Positions 63,952-64,000 of a DNA stretch of 64,000 bases are shown in pieces. Made by a program: the position numbers and the translations under genes. Location: the NCBI GenBank assembly GCA_011800155.1, contig CM022372.1:372001-436000 (forward strand), read 5' to 3'. Numbering within the stretch: the stretch's first letter is position 1; every line of letters begins with the position of its first letter. The notes below the pieces were generated by a model. That model did no database searches, was not told the DNA's origin, and saw only the letters and a program-made list of their open reading frames with translations. The DNA is from Flammulina velutipes. Lineage: Eukaryota > Basidiomycota > Agaricomycetes > Agaricales > Physalacriaceae.

Positions 63952-64000
63952 GACTCAATTGAAGGTTACAAAGGATGCTGAGTTAGATACACTGGTATGT

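Overview
This window looks like nuclear DNA from an Agaricomycete (mushroom-forming basidiomycete). Genes are dense, and almost all are split by very short introns (about 44-60 nt) with GT donors, CTNAC-type branch sites and AG acceptors. The recognisable genes are fungal: a MUB1/samB MYND protein, a 20S proteasome beta-6 subunit, a Pep12-type syntaxin and mitochondrial uL5. Several families are typical of Agaricomycetes: UstYa/DUF3328 proteins, a GH20 hexosaminidase, a GH71 glucanase and a seven-helix membrane protein. Exon structures were worked out by hand from splice signals and reading-frame continuity. Where totals are given, they divide by three and the joins keep frame.

Layout. (1) 1-13197: the 5' part of a Ty3/gypsy LTR retrotransposon on the minus strand. 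It has an intact 888-bp LTR, a giant uninterrupted 10.2-kb gag-protease ORF with an unexplained C-terminal extension of about 2,500 residues, and the start of pol running off the left edge. It cuts a small host gene at 13198. (2) 13.2-28.2 kb: an accessory zone of small, intron-rich lineage-specific genes, many visited by mobile DNA. A 716-bp hAT-like MITE sits inside an intron (14971-15686). A putative 2OG-Fe(II) TET/JBP-like dioxygenase lies at 18.9-19.9 kb. A 912-residue gene (20030-25525) carries a 2.5-kb element with two arms of about 1.07 kb in inverted orientation exactly at an intron 3' splice site. A second MITE (27227-27828) breaks the coding exon of a small pseudogene. (3) 28.5-41.4 kb: conserved housekeeping genes (MUB1/samB, PSMB1-like, syntaxin, uL5m) between decayed gene fragments and short duplicated segments. 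(4) 41.7-61.8 kb: a secreted/secondary-metabolism-like zone. It has three UstYa-like genes, two proline-iminopeptidase-type hydrolases, a But2-like membrane protein, a saccharopine-dehydrogenase-like oxidoreductase, a tiny secreted-peptide ORF, a seven-helix membrane protein, an intact GH20 hexosaminidase and a decayed copy of it, and a GH71 pseudogene. A gag-only LTR element with identical LTRs (48687-50235) has landed here. (5) 61.8-64 kb: two small membrane proteins.

How the parts relate. The housekeeping genes are independent and densely packed (syntaxin and uL5m share a promoter of about 130 bp). The UstYa, S33 and small-peptide genes at 41-58 kb could form a ribosomally derived peptide pathway, but no repeated-core precursor was found, so this is a hypothesis. 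The strongest direct observations are the four mobile elements whose ends, target duplications and host-gene effects can be read base by base, and the architecture of the giant gypsy ORF.
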